Shown here one piece after another: positions 16,676 through 25,254 of a stretch of 64,000 bases of DNA. The translations under genes and the position numbers were made by a program. The stretch's first letter is position 1, and the number at the start of each line of letters is the position of its first letter. This stretch comes from VXNE01 sp965206615 (GTDB lineage: Bacteria; Pseudomonadota; Gammaproteobacteria; Pseudomonadales; Azotimanducaceae): assembly GCA_965206615.1 (NCBI GenBank), contig CBDBKI010000003.1, positions 1 through 64,000 of the forward strand, read 5' to 3'. A model generated the notes under the pieces. The model had not been told where the DNA came from. It ran no database searches and worked only from the letters and a program-made list of their open reading frames with translations.

Positions 16676-17478
16676 CGGATCGCTACGCGGTCATCGGCAA
16701 CCCGGTCGCCCACAGCCTGTCGCCCCGGATTCACGCGTGCTTTGCGGACCAGACCGGGCAGGATCTGGTCTACGCGCGGTTGCACGCGGAGCGCTTCCAG
16801 GACGCGGCGGAGCGGTTTTTCGATGATGGCGGGCGGGGTCTCAACGTCACCTTGCCCTTCAAGCTCGACGCCTTCGAGTGGGTGCGGGGCCTGGGCGCGG
16901 CGCACGAGGCGGCCGGCGAGGCCGAAGCGGTGAACACGATCGCGATGACGGCGCAGGGCTGGCGCGGGTACAACACGGACGGGGTGGGCCTCCTGCGGGA
17001 CCTCGAAGGGAACCTCGGTATCGCCCTGACTGGCCGGCGGGTGCTGGTACTTGGCGCGGGAGGCGCCGTACGCGGGGTGCTCGGTCCGCTGCTGCGCGCC
17101 GGGCCCGCGTGCGTGACGGTGGCGAATCGCACCGTCGCCAGGGCGGACGCGCTGTCGGGCGTGTTCGAGGGCATCGATGTCGCGCCACTTGACGGGGTGG
17201 GGAGCGACTACGACGTGGTCATCAACGGCACTTCTTCCGGCGTACAGGGCGGCCGCCCCGCCATCGATGCGGAGGTCGTCGAGGGCGCCTTCTGCTACGA
17301 CATGTTCTACGTGCTCCATGGCGAGACACCGTTCTGTCGATGGAGCGCCGCGTGCGGCGCGGCCGGTGTCGCCGGAGGGCTTGGCATGCTCATCGAGCAG
17401 GCAGCGGAGGCGTTTTGGATCTGGCGGGGCGTCCGTCCGTCGACACGCGGCGTGGGCGCGTCGTTGGGGGACGGGTGA
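16672..17478 (+). CDS. aroE: Shikimate dehydrogenase (NADP+)
   Basis: AroE reduces 3-dehydroshikimate to shikimate in aromatic amino acid synthesis. The 268 residues show the shikimate-binding SLSPRIH near residue 14, NVTLPFK (catalytic Lys) near residue 59, NTDGVG (catalytic Asp) near residue 99, and the NADP glycine motif GAGGAVRG near residue 125. It is translationally coupled to tsaC. tsaC-aroE adjacency is common in gammaproteobacteria. The gene ends 19 bases before the coxB start. Confidence 0.95.
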   Translation: MTDRYAVIGNPVAHSLSPRIHACFADQTGQDLVYARLHAERFQDAAERFFDDGGRGLNVTLPFKLDAFEWVRGLGAAHEAAGEAEAVNTIAMTAQGWRGYNTDGVGLLRDLEGNLGIALTGRRVLVLGAGGAVRGVLGPLLRAGPACVTVANRTVARADALSGVFEGIDVAPLDGVGSDYDVVINGTSSGVQGGRPAIDAEVVEGAFCYDMFYVLHGETPFCRWSAACGAAGVAGGLGMLIEQAAEAFWIWRGVRPSTRGVGASLGDG

Positions 17479-17497
17479 CCCGGAGCTGCGTCGCGTC

Positions 17498-18463
17498 ATG
17501 ACGCCCGTCTGGGACCCGTGGGCGCTGGCCGCCTGGTGCACGGCATGCGGGCTGGTGATCCTCGGGCTGGCATGTGCCGTATTGCTGCCTGCACGGTCCG
17601 CCGCGCCGGCCGGGGCGGGGCGCCGGCGCCCGAGACCGGAAGTGGTCTGGACCGTCGTGGCCCTCGTTGCCGTGGTCGCGGTGGCGGTCCCGGGAACGCG
17701 TGCCCGGCTGGGCCAGGAGCAGGCGGGGGGCGCTGACCTCACGGTGGAGGTGCGCGCCAGTCGCTGGCGCTGGGAGTACACGTACCTGGACGGCGCCGGC
17801 GCCCGGCGCTTCGGCTTTGTCAGCACGGGCGCGACCCCTGCGGACGTGGTCCACGGCAGGGCTGCACGACGCGAGCACTATCTTCGCGCGGTGGATCGCC
17901 CCCTGGTGATACCGACCGGCCGCAAGGTGCGTTTCCTGGTGACCTCCGCGGATGTCGTGCACGCCTTCTGGGTGCCGGACCTGGGTATCCGCAGCGATGC
18001 GGTGCCGGGTGTCGTGCGCACGGTCTGGACGATCGTGGAGCGCCCGGGGATCTACCGGGGGCAGTGCGCCGCCTTCTGCGGCGAGCGCCACGCGTTGATG
18101 CCGATCGTGGTCGAGGCACGCTCGCCACAGGCGTTCGAGACCTGGCAGAGCGAGGCGGCGCAGACTCTCGTCGCGCAAGCCCGCGTTTCTCACCAGGCCG
18201 CTTGTCGGCGTCAAAAGGCTCTTGGGTTTCAAGAAGTTGACCGCGATGTCGATGATCGTGCCGATGGCGGACTGCGCTGGCCGCGCCCTCGCGGGTCTTT
18301 TGGCCCTGTGCGCGCACGTGCGCCCTCAACCGTAGTCCCCGCTATGCTTTCGGTCGCGAGCACGCGCACAGGGCCAAAATCCTCCGCGATCATCACGGCC
18401 CCTGGTGAGAAATGCGGGCTAGCGCCGCGCGCGGGGCGGGCGCGTCCCGGGGACAGCACGTGA
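17498..18463 (+). CDS. coxB: Cytochrome c oxidase subunit II (CuA protein) with an in-frame inserted element
   Basis: Subunit II accepts electrons at a binuclear CuA centre. There are two transmembrane helices (about residues 8-30 and 48-66), then the periplasmic cupredoxin domain. The CuA ligands are all present: His155 in DVVHAFWVP, Cys190 and Cys194 with His198 and Met201 in GQCAAFCGERHALM. No cytochrome c domain follows. The 321-residue length is inflated: codons of about 228-308 lie inside an element with inverted-repeat ends (18178-18420) that happens to be open in this frame. Without it the protein would be about 240 residues. The stop overlaps the start of the subunit I gene (GTGA). 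Confidence 0.9.
   Translation: MTPVWDPWALAAWCTACGLVILGLACAVLLPARSAAPAGAGRRRPRPEVVWTVVALVAVVAVAVPGTRARLGQEQAGGADLTVEVRASRWRWEYTYLDGAGARRFGFVSTGATPADVVHGRAARREHYLRAVDRPLVIPTGRKVRFLVTSADVVHAFWVPDLGIRSDAVPGVVRTVWTIVERPGIYRGQCAAFCGERHALMPIVVEARSPQAFETWQSEAAQTLVAQARVSHQAACRRQKALGFQEVDRDVDDRADGGLRWPRPRGSFGPVRARAPSTVVPAMLSVASTRTGPKSSAIITAPGEKCGLAPRAGRARPGDST
18178..18420. mobile_element. 243-bp MITE-like element with nested inverted repeats, inserted in coxB
   Basis: The ends are inverted repeats: 18178 starts AGCCCGCGTTTCTCACCAGG, and the reverse complement of the segment ending at 18420 is the same 20 bases with one mismatch. Inside lies a second, perfect 16-bp inverted repeat, TTTTGGCCCTGTGCGC, at 18298-18313 and 18364-18379. 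The element has no transposase gene. The ends remind me of IS1380-type elements, but this is unverified. Distance between the outer ends is 243 bp, a multiple of three, and the coxB frame runs through it. No clear target duplication was seen. Confidence 0.75.
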
Positions 18464-19944
18464 GCCGCTGGTTCGCGGCCGACCACCGTACGGTGGGCAC
18501 GTGGTATCTGCTGTTTGCCGGGGTGATGCTGTTCGTCGGCGGCGCGTGGGCCTTCGGGGTACGGGCGGAACTGTTCGAACCGGGCCTGCAGTTCCTGGAA
18601 CCGGCGGCCTATTACCGTACGCTGAGCGCGCATGGACTCTGCACCGTGTTCGGTGCGCTCTTGCCCGCTTTTGCCGGTTTGGCGAGTCGGATGGTGCCGC
18701 CCATGCTCGGCCAGCGCGACCTGATCGCGCCCCGTCTGAACGCGTGGTCGTTCTGGCTTCTGCCGGTCGCCTTCGTGCTGCTCGGCGCCGCGCTGTTTTC
18801 GGATGGGAGCGCCGGCATCGTCGGGCCGCCGGCGGCGCCGCTCGGCGGCATGCTGGGCGAGGGGATCGCCCCGTTCGCCGTGGCCATGCTGCTCATCGCA
18901 ATCTCCCTGTCCCTCTGCGGCGCCAATGTGCTCGCGACCGTGTGGGCCGTGCGTGCGCAGGGCAGGTCGGTGGGGCAGGCGCCGACGTTCGTGCTGGTGA
19001 TGGCGCTGGCCGCGGTCACCTGGGTCATTCTCGGAACTTCCCTTGCCATCTGGGCGATGTCGCTGCTCGATGCGCGGTTTGGCCCCGGGGCGGCGGGTGA
19101 GGGCGTGGCGGTCGCGATGACCTATCGGTACGACTTCTGGTTCTACGACCATCCGGAGATCTATCTCGTCATCCTGCCGGCGTTCGGCATCGTCACGGAG
19201 GTGATCGCCCGGTACGCGGGGCGGCGACCGTACGGGAGCGACGCGCTCCTGCCGGCGCTCGCATCCATCGCTGTCCTGGGGCTGATCGCGTGGTTTGGAC
19301 GGATGTCCCTGGACCGGCCGCTCGGGGCGGCGTTGTTTTTCCTGTACGCGTCGCTGCTGGTGGCCGTCCCGTCGGCGGTTATCCTCGGCAACTGGGTGGC
19401 GACGTTCTGGCGCCGGCCGCTCGCGTTCGAGGCGCCGCTGTGCTTCGCCCTGGCGGCGGTGGCGTTCCTGGCCCTGGCGACGCTGTCGGGGCTCATGCTG
19501 TCGTCGGCGTCGTTCGCCGCCGGCAGCACGCTGACGGTCGCGCACGCGCACGTCCTGTACGTCGCCGGCGCCCAGTTCGGGATCTTCGCCGGGGTGTATC
19601 ACTGGTGGCCCTTCTGGACCGGGAAGATGTACGACGAGACCCTCGCCAAGGTACACTTCTGGTTGTCTGTCGTCGGTTTCAACGCAACGTTTCTTCCGCA
19701 GTACCTCGCCGGTGCGTCCGGCATGTTGCGGCGCATTCCGGACTATCCCTTGCCATTCGCTCCACTCAACGCGGTCGCCACCGCCGGCGGGTTTCTCCTG
19801 GGGTTTGCGCAGCTCGTGTTCGTCCTGGTCCTGATCAAGGCCTGGCGCAGCGGTCCGGCGGCGCCAGCCGGGGTGCGCCAGGCGTGGGACGCGCCGGTCG
19901 TCGCGGACACGCGACCCGCCGGAAAGGAAGCGCCCGATGCATAG
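18460..19944 (+). CDS. Haem-copper oxidase subunit I homologue lacking the Cu_B histidine pair
   Basis: A 494-residue, polytopic subunit I homologue. The haem ligands are conserved: His58 in SAHG, and His362 and His364 in VAHAHVLYV. The helix VI motif HPEIY gives the single Cu_B-type His231 and the Tyr235 normally cross-linked to it, but in the unusual context FYDHPEIY. In helix VII, where typical enzymes read VWAHHM, this protein reads AWFGRM (residues 277-282), so both other Cu_B histidines are missing. The K-channel lysine (PTGVK) is replaced in PSAVI near residue 308. Other family segments (PRLNAWSFWLLP, HFWLSVVGFNATFLPQ) are well kept. Genes for CuA subunit, haem A and haem O synthesis and SCO flank it, so a haem-containing complex is still expected, but normal oxygen reduction is doubtful. 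Confidence 0.88.
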   Translation: MSRWFAADHRTVGTWYLLFAGVMLFVGGAWAFGVRAELFEPGLQFLEPAAYYRTLSAHGLCTVFGALLPAFAGLASRMVPPMLGQRDLIAPRLNAWSFWLLPVAFVLLGAALFSDGSAGIVGPPAAPLGGMLGEGIAPFAVAMLLIAISLSLCGANVLATVWAVRAQGRSVGQAPTFVLVMALAAVTWVILGTSLAIWAMSLLDARFGPGAAGEGVAVAMTYRYDFWFYDHPEIYLVILPAFGIVTEVIARYAGRRPYGSDALLPALASIAVLGLIAWFGRMSLDRPLGAALFFLYASLLVAVPSAVILGNWVATFWRRPLAFEAPLCFALAAVAFLALATLSGLMLSSASFAAGSTLTVAHAHVLYVAGAQFGIFAGVYHWWPFWTGKMYDETLAKVHFWLSVVGFNATFLPQYLAGASGMLRRIPDYPLPFAPLNAVATAGGFLLGFAQLVFVLVLIKAWRSGPAAPAGVRQAWDAPVVADTRPAGKEAPDA

Positions 19945-20935
19945 TTCGCCGCGCGCGCTGCAGTGGCTGGCCGCGCTCGGCGTCGCACTGGCCCTCGTCG
20001 TGGTGGTGCTCGGCGCGTATACGCGGCTGGTGGACGCGGGGCTCGGCTGCCCGGACTGGCCGGGCTGCTACGGCTTCCTGGGCGTCCCGGAGTCCGCGGA
20101 CGAGGTGGAGGTCGCCCGGATGCGGTTTCCGGAGACACCGGTAGAGCCGGAGAAAGCCTGGCCGGAGATGGTGCACCGGTACTTCGCAAGCGCGCTCGGG
20201 CTGTTTGCGCTTGCGATCCTGGCGCTGGCCTGGCGCTACAGGCAGCCGTTGACGATCCCCGTGGCGCTTGCCGTCCTGGTCATCGTGCAGGGGGCGTTCG
20301 GCGCGTGGACGGTGACGCTGAAGCTCTGGCCCCAGGTCGTGACCGCGCATCTGCTCGGAGGGTTCGGCACCCTCGCGCTGCTGTGGCTGTACGTGTTGCG
20401 CCTCGGCATGGCGGGCACCGTGTCCGTGTCGCCGACGTTCGCGCGACCGGCCGCCGTCGGCATCGCCCTCGTGGTACTGCAGGTCACGCTCGGCGGCTGG
20501 ACGTCGTCGAACTACGCGGCGCTCGCCTGCCCCGATTTCCCGACCTGTCACGGCTCGCTCGTCCCGGAGATGGACTTCGGCAAGGGCTTCAACGTCCTGC
20601 AGGAAGTCGGCCCGAACTATCTAGGGGGGGCCCTTTCAAGCGAGGCGCGCGTCGCCATCCAGATGACCCACCGCCTGGGCGCCGTCGTTGTCCTGATCCT
20701 CGTCGGCTGGCTCGCGCACCGTCTGCGTGGCCCGTTGGGCGGGGTCGTTGGCGGAGTGCTGCTGGTGCAGTTCGGCCTCGGCATCGCCAACGTCCTGCTG
20801 GAACTCCCGCTGGTCGTCGCCACGTTGCATAACGCGGGCGGTGCCATATTGCTGTTGGCGCTGGTCACGGTGTACGCTGCCGCGCGCGGCCACGTGGGCG
20901 GGACGCCGGAAACGGCGGGTGGGCCCGGGCCATGA
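19937..20935 (+). CDS. ctaA: Haem A synthase (COX15/CtaA family)
   Basis: CtaA oxidises the C8 methyl of haem O to make haem A in the membrane. The 332-residue polytopic protein has the family motifs TRLVDAGLGCPDWPGCYG near residue 28 and CPDFPTCHG near residue 198, the conserved histidines in EMVHRYF, AHLLGG, THRLGA and ATLHNAG, and eight predicted membrane spans in two repeats. Its ATG lies inside the 3' end of the subunit I gene, implying coupled translation. The long loop after the first Cys motif is typical of proteobacterial members. Confidence 0.93.
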   Translation: MHSSPRALQWLAALGVALALVVVVLGAYTRLVDAGLGCPDWPGCYGFLGVPESADEVEVARMRFPETPVEPEKAWPEMVHRYFASALGLFALAILALAWRYRQPLTIPVALAVLVIVQGAFGAWTVTLKLWPQVVTAHLLGGFGTLALLWLYVLRLGMAGTVSVSPTFARPAAVGIALVVLQVTLGGWTSSNYAALACPDFPTCHGSLVPEMDFGKGFNVLQEVGPNYLGGALSSEARVAIQMTHRLGAVVVLILVGWLAHRLRGPLGGVVGGVLLVQFGLGIANVLLELPLVVATLHNAGGAILLLALVTVYAAARGHVGGTPETAGGPGP

Positions 20936-20993
20936 CGACCGCTGCCCCGCGCCGCATTCCCGCGGCACGGGCCGATCCCGAGACGACGACACC

Positions 20994-21902
20994 ATGAGCG
21001 AGATGATCGAACGCGTGCCCGCGATCTGGCGGGACTACCTGGAGATGACGAAGCCGCGGGTGGTCCTGCTGATGCTGCTCTGCGCGGCCGTCGGCATGGC
21101 GCTGGCGCCGGGACCGATGGTGGCCGGCGTGGTTCTCTGGGGCATCGTCGGCATCGCACTCGTCGCCGGTTCGGCGGCCGCGGTCAACCACATCGCCGAT
21201 GCCGAAATCGACGCGCGCATGGCGCGAACCCGCAACCGCCCGGTGGCGCAGGGGCGCCTGGGGACGGCGTCCGGCACGGCTTTTGCGGCCACGCTCGGGG
21301 TCGCCGGCATGGCCGTGCTGTACTTCCTGGTCAATCCGCTGACGGCGTGGCTGAACCTCCTGTCCTGGGTGGGTTACGGGCTCGTCTACACGCTGTACCT
21401 GAAGCGTGCGACGCCGCAGAACATCGTGATTGGCGGGCTGTTCGGCGCGGCGCCGCCGCTGTTCGGCTGGACGGCCGTGACGAACTCGGTGGATCTGGAG
21501 CCGCTGCTGCTCGTCCTGATCATCTTCGTCTGGACGCCGCCGCACTTCTGGGCGCTGGCGCTCGAGCGCCGGGAAGAGTACGCCGATGCGAACATTCCGA
21601 TGCTGCCCGTGACCCACGGGGAGGCGTATACGCGCCGCCACATCCTCTACTACGCGCTGGCCCTGACGGCGGTCAGCGTGCTGCCGTTTGCGACCGGCAC
21701 GAGCGGCCTCGTCTATCTCGTCGGCGCCCTCGCGCTCGGCGGGCGGTTCGTGTGGTGGGCGGTCGTCCTGCTGCGCGGCGGACGCCGAAACGCCCCGATG
21801 GCGACCTTTCGTTACTCGATCGTCTACCTCATGGTGCTGTTCGTGCTGTTGTTGGCCGATCGCCATCTCGTGCTCGTCGACGCCTTTGCGTGGGGCGGTT
21901 GA
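20994..21902 (+). CDS. ctaB: Protohaem IX farnesyltransferase (haem O synthase)
   Basis: A UbiA-family prenyltransferase that attaches the hydroxyethylfarnesyl tail to protohaem. The 302-residue protein shows the aspartate-rich NHIADAEIDARMARTRNRP segment near residue 62 and the second conserved region VWTPPHFWALAL near residue 178, with about nine membrane spans. The ATG at 20994 is 58 bases after ctaA and fits the family start. With ctaA and SCO it supplies cofactors for the oxidase-like complex encoded upstream. Confidence 0.94.
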   Translation: MSEMIERVPAIWRDYLEMTKPRVVLLMLLCAAVGMALAPGPMVAGVVLWGIVGIALVAGSAAAVNHIADAEIDARMARTRNRPVAQGRLGTASGTAFAATLGVAGMAVLYFLVNPLTAWLNLLSWVGYGLVYTLYLKRATPQNIVIGGLFGAAPPLFGWTAVTNSVDLEPLLLVLIIFVWTPPHFWALALERREEYADANIPMLPVTHGEAYTRRHILYYALALTAVSVLPFATGTSGLVYLVGALALGGRFVWWAVVLLRGGRRNAPMATFRYSIVYLMVLFVLLLADRHLVLVDAFAWGG

Positions 21903-21949
21903 GGGCCGCAGTCGCCAGGGGCATGGGCCGCGGTTTGCGGGAGGCTGAC

Positions 21950-22591
21950 GTGTTGGGACTATCGTCCGGTCACTACAGGGGGTGGATGCTTGCCTGCCTC
22001 GCTGCCATGGCGCTGGTCGCCGCCACGGGCTGTGAGCGGAGCTCTCCCGCTGTGCGGTTCGGCCCGACAAACGAAGAGAACCGACTGATCGTTCTGCCGG
22101 AGCCCCGGGAGATCGCGTTGCCGCCGCTGGTCGACCAGGGTGGCGCGGCGTTCACGTCCGCCGCATTCGAAGGCCGGTGGTCGTTCGTCTTCTTCGGTTA
22201 CACGTCGTGCCCGGATATCTGCCCGGTCACCATGGCGGCCCTGCGCGAGGCGGAAGGCGTGCTGGGCGACGACCGGTTCCAGGCGGTGTTCGTGAGCGTG
22301 GATCCGGCCCGCGACCGCGATACGCTGGAGGCCTACGTGAAGGTTTTCTCGCCGCGCTTCGTCGGCGTGACCGGCGAGATCGAAGCGTTGCGTGCATTCG
22401 GGCTCGAACTCGCGGCCGGCTTCACGCGGGCGCCGCCGCCCGCCGGCGCGCCGGCGGATCGCTACCTGATGGACCATTCCGGGCACCTGGCGATCGTCGA
22501 CCCGCGTGGCCGGTTCGTGGCCATACTGAAGCAGCCCCATCGCAGCGCGGAGGTTGCGGACGTCTTCCGGGAGCTTGCCAGCGCGTCCTGA
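21950..22591 (+). CDS. SCO1/SenC-family copper chaperone lipoprotein
   Basis: SCO proteins help to build the CuA centre of subunit II. The product is a thioredoxin-fold protein with the copper-binding CPDIC motif (in TSCPDICP) and the third ligand His in MDHSGHLAIVD near the end. The N-terminus has a hydrophobic stretch ending AATGC, a lipobox, so it is likely a membrane-anchored lipoprotein. The GTG at 21950 is chosen (213 residues) because GGGAGG lies just upstream; an ATG at 21986 is an alternative. It is the last gene of the oxidase-like cluster. Confidence 0.9.
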   Translation: MLGLSSGHYRGWMLACLAAMALVAATGCERSSPAVRFGPTNEENRLIVLPEPREIALPPLVDQGGAAFTSAAFEGRWSFVFFGYTSCPDICPVTMAALREAEGVLGDDRFQAVFVSVDPARDRDTLEAYVKVFSPRFVGVTGEIEALRAFGLELAAGFTRAPPPAGAPADRYLMDHSGHLAIVDPRGRFVAILKQPHRSAEVADVFRELASAS

Positions 22592-22669
22592 CGGCGGGTG
22601 TCCGCCGCAACCGCAACGTCGAGGCGGGCGACGTGCAGGGGACGGGCTTGTCTTGCGCCAGGCGAAGCT

Positions 22670-23195
22670 TGGTGAAGGGGGAAGGTATGTTGTGACATGA
22701 CGGAAACCTTCTATGCGACCCAGCAGGTGAGAGTCCTGACCGGCCAAGGTTGACCGACCAGCCGGAACCGAGTGTTGCGTGGTTTGGGGGCGACCCCGGC
22801 GGCGAAGCGTACACAGGAAGCCTTGTAGGCCGCGTGATTGAGCCACGAAATAGTCCTCATTGCGGAAGCCGACGCTGTGACAAGAGCGGAAGGCACCATC
22901 GCGGCGCCGAGACGGTCTGGCGCTTGCGGTTCCGCCGGGGTCGGAGAGCGGGGCATGCGGGCAGGGGTCGCCCAGGAACCTGGGAGGTCTCGACGTCTCC
23001 ACCGGAGAGGCGGCAGCGGGCGGCCGCGCTAACTAAACAGCAGTCTGGGCCCGGGGAGCGGCCCACTCCCGCGGGAGCGAACAGGGCAGCCGATGGTACC
23101 GCCACGCGAAGGAAAACAAAGTGCGGCGGGACGGGCGTCGAGAAGTCGGAGTCCGCTGATAGTACCGTTGAAGTCGGGGAACTCGCCCGACGCCC
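22670..23195 (+). mobile_element. Group II intron remnant (5' ribozyme part, no maturase)
   Basis: No protein is recognisable, but the DNA matches the remembered layout of bacterial group II introns of the chloroplast-like type. A GCGACCCAGCAGGTGAGAG block at about 22718 is followed by GTCCTGACCGGC, GAAGCGTACACAGG at about 22804, TGAGCCACGAAATAG and GACGCTGTGA. Later GAACCTGGGAGGTCTCGACG and AGCAGTCTGGGC correspond to sequence normally just before the reverse-transcriptase gene. Domain V and the intron-encoded protein are absent; integrase-like coding sequence follows directly. The boundaries are approximate. A covariance-model search would settle this. Confidence 0.6.
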
Positions 23196-23199
23196 GCGA

Positions 23200-24027
23200 G
23201 ACCGCCGCCCGCAACCGCGCCGTCGCCAGGAACGGCGGCGATCCCCGACGCCCCAGGGTGCCCAGCTTTCGCGACGCGGAGGGCGAGGCGTTCCGGCAGG
23301 CGGCGCTGGACTGGAAGGGCAGAACGGACTCCCCCACCGCGCGCGACTGGCGGGCGCGCATGGCCACCTACGTGCTGCCGCCGCTGGGCGACATCCCAGT
23401 CGACCACATCGGCACCGCGGCGGTGGACGACGTGCTGCGGCCGCTCGCCATGGCCGGCAAGCACCCCACCGCGCGGGCCGTTGGCACCCACATCGCCGCC
23501 TTGCTGCGCTGGGCCGCGCTGCGCGAGCACAGCCCGAACGACAACCCGGGGTCCGCGGTGCTGGCCGATCTGCCGAAGCGCACCACGGCGGTGAAGCACC
23601 ACGCGGCACTGCACTACTCGGAAGTGGGGCCGGCCCTGCGCGGATCGACTCGGACGCGTCGCTCGCCAAGCTCCCCGTGCGGCTGACGGTGCTTACCGCC
23701 GCGCGGCAGGCCGTCGCCGTGGTGCGGGCGGCACTCGAGCGCAACGGCAGCGGGTACGTGTTCCACGGCCGCAACGGCGGCCCGATCGGCACCCACACCA
23801 TCGCGGTGGTGCTGCGGCGCGCCGGCATCGACGCCACGCCGCACGGGTTCCGGTCGAGCTTCAAGGACTGGGCGCGCAACCACGGGATCGACCATGAGCT
23901 TTCCGAACTGTGTCTCGCCCATGTCGAGGGCTCCAAGACCGTGCAGGCGTACGCGCGCGACGACCTGCTGGAGAAGCGCCGGCCGGTCATGCAGCGGTGG
24001 GCCGACTATCTGGACGAGGGCGCCTAG
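23200..24027 (+). pseudogene. Tyrosine-type site-specific integrase remnant
   Basis: Two frames together encode a broken phage/island integrase. The first (to about 23640) has the SAM-like core-binding domain, with WRARMATYVLPPLGDIPVD and KRTTAVKHHAALHYSEV. After a frame change the second has LPVRLTVLTAAR, then jumps to QAVAVVRAALERNGSGYVF and the catalytic end: HGFRSSFKDW (His-x-x-Arg) and the tyrosine region VQAYARDDLLEKRR. The block between LTAAR and QAVAV that normally carries GEVRGATW and the catalytic Lys region is missing. It is therefore a dead integrase, and marks the island edge. No adjacent tRNA was found. Confidence 0.82.
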
Positions 24028-24327
24028 ACGGATTGCATGCGGCGGAATTGGGCAATCCGACCGTGGCGTTGCCGGAGCTGGCTCAAGGGTCGCCAGGGCG
24101 CGTCCCCTGCGCGGCGCAGGTGTCGGTACAGCGGGAGCGGACGGACGGCCACGCGCCACGGCTTCACGCAGCCCGTCACTCGCCGGCTCCCCCGCTTCCC
24201 GGACGCTCCCTGTCCAGCGGTTCCGGGCGTTGAACGCTGGTTGGCCCTTGTTTTCGGCCTGCGCGATGCTTGCCGCTCGGCTACTCTCCTACCTCCTCAA
24301 AGCCCTCGAGTATCGAGAGCGACCGTC
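24028..24327. other. Non-coding stretch between two gene remnants
   Basis: About 300 bases between the integrase remnant and the DUF2971 remnant. Short open frames exist but none resembles a known protein or keeps a plausible start. No tRNA, inverted repeat of note or attachment-site duplication was seen. It is probably decayed island DNA. Confidence 0.5.
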
Positions 24328-25254
24328 TAGGGAGGAGCGCTAGTAGCTCCTCGGGACAATCCAAGGGGCGCTTTCTCAGGGGAAAACGACCCCGCGACCT
24401 CCTGCACCTCGAAGAACTCGACAGGCCGCTCCCTGTCTTCCAGTGCTTTCAGAAGCGCGTATTTCACCGCGCTCCCGCACTTGATGCCGAACCTTGCTGG
24501 CCTCGACTAGCCTGCTGCCCCCGTACTTGCTACGAAGATGATCTCCTCCAGTTCTGCTGAAAGCCGTGAGGGCCGATCATGCGCCACTCGCGCTCGTAGC
24601 GCCACGGATTGGGCAAGAGCACGGCTTCGTCAACCTGGCTACATCGCTCGCCAGCATGGCGGCCACCTTGCTGGCCTCCTGCCTGCTGCCCCCGTACTTG
24701 ACCTCGTGGATGGTCGTCCTGGCCGGCACCGAATAGCCAATGCATATGCCTCGATGCTGGTCGCCATAGTGGCTCCACATCAAGGGAGAGTCAGCCAGCC
24801 CGGCAAGGCAGAAGATTCCGTTCCGGTATCGCTGGAGCAACTCCTCCTCGATGTAGCGACCGAGAAGACTCCTCAAGTCTCCGCCATCAGGGTCCGTGGA
24901 GTAGTAGTCGACCTTGCGCAATACCTCCTCGGCCTGCCCACGACTATGCCTCTCTATGTGATCCGCCGCTCTCCGCCCACGGACCTTCCCTGTTCTCAAC
25001 GCCGCGCTCATCTCGTCCTTCGTACGCTGTTCGACAAGCGTCTTCAGGATCGCCATGAGGTCGGGTTCGTCGACGTCCAACTGTAGCGACGGTCGCGTGT
25101 CGAGCGGATCGTTGAACGTCCTCGGATCGGCGAAATACACCATGTCGTAGACGATGGACTCAAGGGTGAGGTCGTCGAAATGGCGGTACTTATAGAGTCT
25201 GTTGGGTACTTCCTTGTCGGTTTCCGTTGTCATATCCGGGCTCGCGTTAGCCAC
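24328..25254 (-). pseudogene. DUF2971 protein gene, frameshifted and interrupted
   Basis: The N-terminal 200 or so residues are typical DUF2971: RLYKYRHFDDLTLESI, YFADPRTFNDPLD near residue 42, and GLADSPLMWSHYGDQHRGIC near residue 155. After VAAMLASDVAR the frame shifts; SQVDEAVLLPNPWRYEREWR, the expected next block, continues in another frame. The C-terminal block FGIKCGSAVKYALLKALED lies further on, separated from AELEEIIF by a 45-bp insertion (24488-24532) that brings stops. DUF2971 proteins are common in bacterial accessory and defence islands and their function is not established. Confidence 0.8.
24488..24532. repeat. 45-bp insertion that copies an upstream segment of the same gene
   Basis: Positions 24491-24529 repeat 24665-24700 with small changes (shared core CCTGCTGCCCCCGTACTTG and ACCTTGCTGGCCTC). 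The inserted block is flanked by CGAA at 24488-24491 and 24533-24536. Removing 45 bases restores an ordinary reading EIIFGIKCG across the junction on the minus strand. This looks like a templated insertion or slipped-repair event that helped kill the DUF2971 gene. Confidence 0.7.

Noticed and set aside
22592..22669. Another copy of the dispersed palindromic repeat (GGGGACGGGCTTGTC near 22637)
   Set aside because: The match is limited to about 15 bases and the hairpin partner is not conserved. Mentioned only as a possible relic.
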